Below, one piece after another: positions 62,961 through 64,000 of a stretch of DNA of 64,000 nt. The position numbers and the translations under genes are program-made. The notes below the pieces were generated by a model, which did not search any database, was not told the origin of the DNA, and saw only the letters and a program-made list of their open reading frames with translations. Source of the DNA: Porphyra umbilicalis (lineage: Eukaryota > Rhodophyta > Bangiophyceae > Bangiales > Bangiaceae). The stretch lies in the NCBI GenBank assembly GCA_002049455.2, contig KV918790.1, forward strand, positions 248,001 to 312,000. Reading direction: 5' to 3'. Positions within the stretch are counted from its first letter, which is position 1. Each line of letters opens with the position of its first letter.

Positions 62961-64000
62961 ACGCCCAAGGGGGATACAGTCAGTCTTCATCCATGCCCAC
63001 CCTGCGGAAGTCACACGTAACAGTATCTTACGATCGCCACGTCTTGGCTTGCAAAAGCCTTGATTGCACGATCATGGCCACTATTCGATCGACCGTTTAC
63101 AGCCCCTTGCACGATCGGGACATCCTCCAGGTGGGGTATGGATTGGGACCAGGGTTCTTCAAGCGTACTTTTCAAAAGCATATGCGTGCGTAGTTTTTTT
63201 CGTAACTACGCGGAGGCTTAGAGTATTGGGCTGGGAATAATCTGCTCTGACCGAACAACGTGGCAAAAAAAACCCGCCAATTCTGGTCTCAACGGGTATA
63301 TTTGAAATGTATTCGATCCTGGTTCCCAGTCCTCCAAGTACCCGCCCTTCGTCTTAGGTTCGCAGTAGCCCCTCTATTTGGGCAACGCCCGGGCTAAATA
63401 GCACAAGTAGCACCCAAACAAAAAACATTCCAGAATAGACAAACCGAGGCCCACACGGCCAAATGAAGCCCCCACTATTTGATAGTATGACATGAGTAGC
63501 ACACTGTAAGTGAGGTGTTGATTTGCGAGGCTCTTTGTAGAAGATTCAGACTGACTGCATGTTTATCTATGCTTTTTCTGCCTCGACGACCATTGATTTG
63601 AAGTGCCCCTGCACATATTAATAGAATGTTCTGTAATGACCTTTTAAGTGTTGTAGATTTCTTTTCTAATCCCAATGTTGAGAAATAAAGGGAAATCATA
63701 ACAGACAACGGTATACTTCGTCAAATGGCATAGAAAGCAACAATTGCGAAGCAAAGTTATGAAGATTCAATTAATTAGTTTGTTGGGTTATCCTTCTTGT
63801 AGTACCACAATCTAGGGAGTTACCTCAGAAGGAGGGAAGTAACGGCCGTCTCAGCCGCTCGCGCGACACCCGCTATGGGACTCGAGGTCCGGGAAGTCGT
63901 GCCGATCGAAACGCGGGCGCGTACTGTCCCTGACGCAATTCTGGATCAATATTATTGCTATCGAGGTTAGCGTCGTCAGATGTCTTCAAAAGACAGACCT
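62961..64000. other. AT-richer end of the window, no supported gene
   Basis: Base composition changes clearly from the rest of the window. A hairpin GCGTAGTT/AACTACGC lies at about 63,187-63,210. Paired blocks GGAGG with CCTCC and CTGGGAA with TTCCCAG (63,212 to 63,335) could form a long-range stem. No frame beyond about 150 codons and no RNA gene could be confirmed. Confidence 0.4.

Noticed and set aside
63212..63335. tRNA gene
   Set aside because: GGAGG and CCTCC and a TTCGATC word suggest one, but no T-arm or anticodon arm pairing can be drawn without forced gaps.

Overview
This looks like nuclear DNA of a GC-rich eukaryote. Most genes have one exon or a single short GT-AG intron (about 200 and 257 nt here). 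Proteins are swollen by Ala/Gly/Pro runs and spacers are full of G/C homopolymers. There are no operons, ribosome binding sites or CRISPR arrays. A bangiophyte red alga (Porphyra/Pyropia type) fits best, from composition, intron size, a RTHLQKYL-type MYB and plant-like PIF/Harbinger proteins. That is an inference, not a proof.

Layout. 1-1730 is the right end of a PIF/Harbinger-type element cut by the window edge. 2.8-5.6 kb is a nest of small inverted-repeat elements. Then come a MYB factor (6.5-8.8 kb, -), a secreted beta-propeller-like protein (12.6-13.8, -), two further small repeats (14.25-14.74), a degenerate M14 carboxypeptidase-like locus (15-17.2, +), a peroxisomal DHRS4-like reductase (17.9-18.9, +), an Ala/Lys coiled-coil protein (19-21.3, -) and a kinase-PP2C fusion (24-26, +) followed by tandem copies of its own 3' region. 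Next are a secreted His/Gly/Asp-repeat protein (26.9-28.2, -), splicing factor SF1 (30.9-32.7, +) and an aldehyde dehydrogenase (33-37.8, -) interrupted by an ankyrin-repeat block. They are followed by a long Pro/Ala nuclear-type protein (39.7-43.5, +), a bZIP-like basic-region protein (44.6-47, -) and a DDRGK1/UFBP1 homologue (48.6-50.1, -). 50,685-61,539 is a candidate full-length PIF/Harbinger element with a transposase, a Myb/SANT-like partner and matching 20-bp termini. The last 2.5 kb is more AT-rich and holds at most gene relics.

The most striking observation is the aldehyde dehydrogenase. Its N-terminal ~66 codons lie 3 kb from the rest. Both break points carry the same 10-bp sequence in the same codon phase, and the ankyrin frame starts exactly at one of them. 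A second theme is that at least eight genes change frame at runs of C or G, which more probably reflects assembly indels than biology. A third is that SUMO-interaction-like motifs (V/I-rich followed by D/S) recur in three unrelated proteins.
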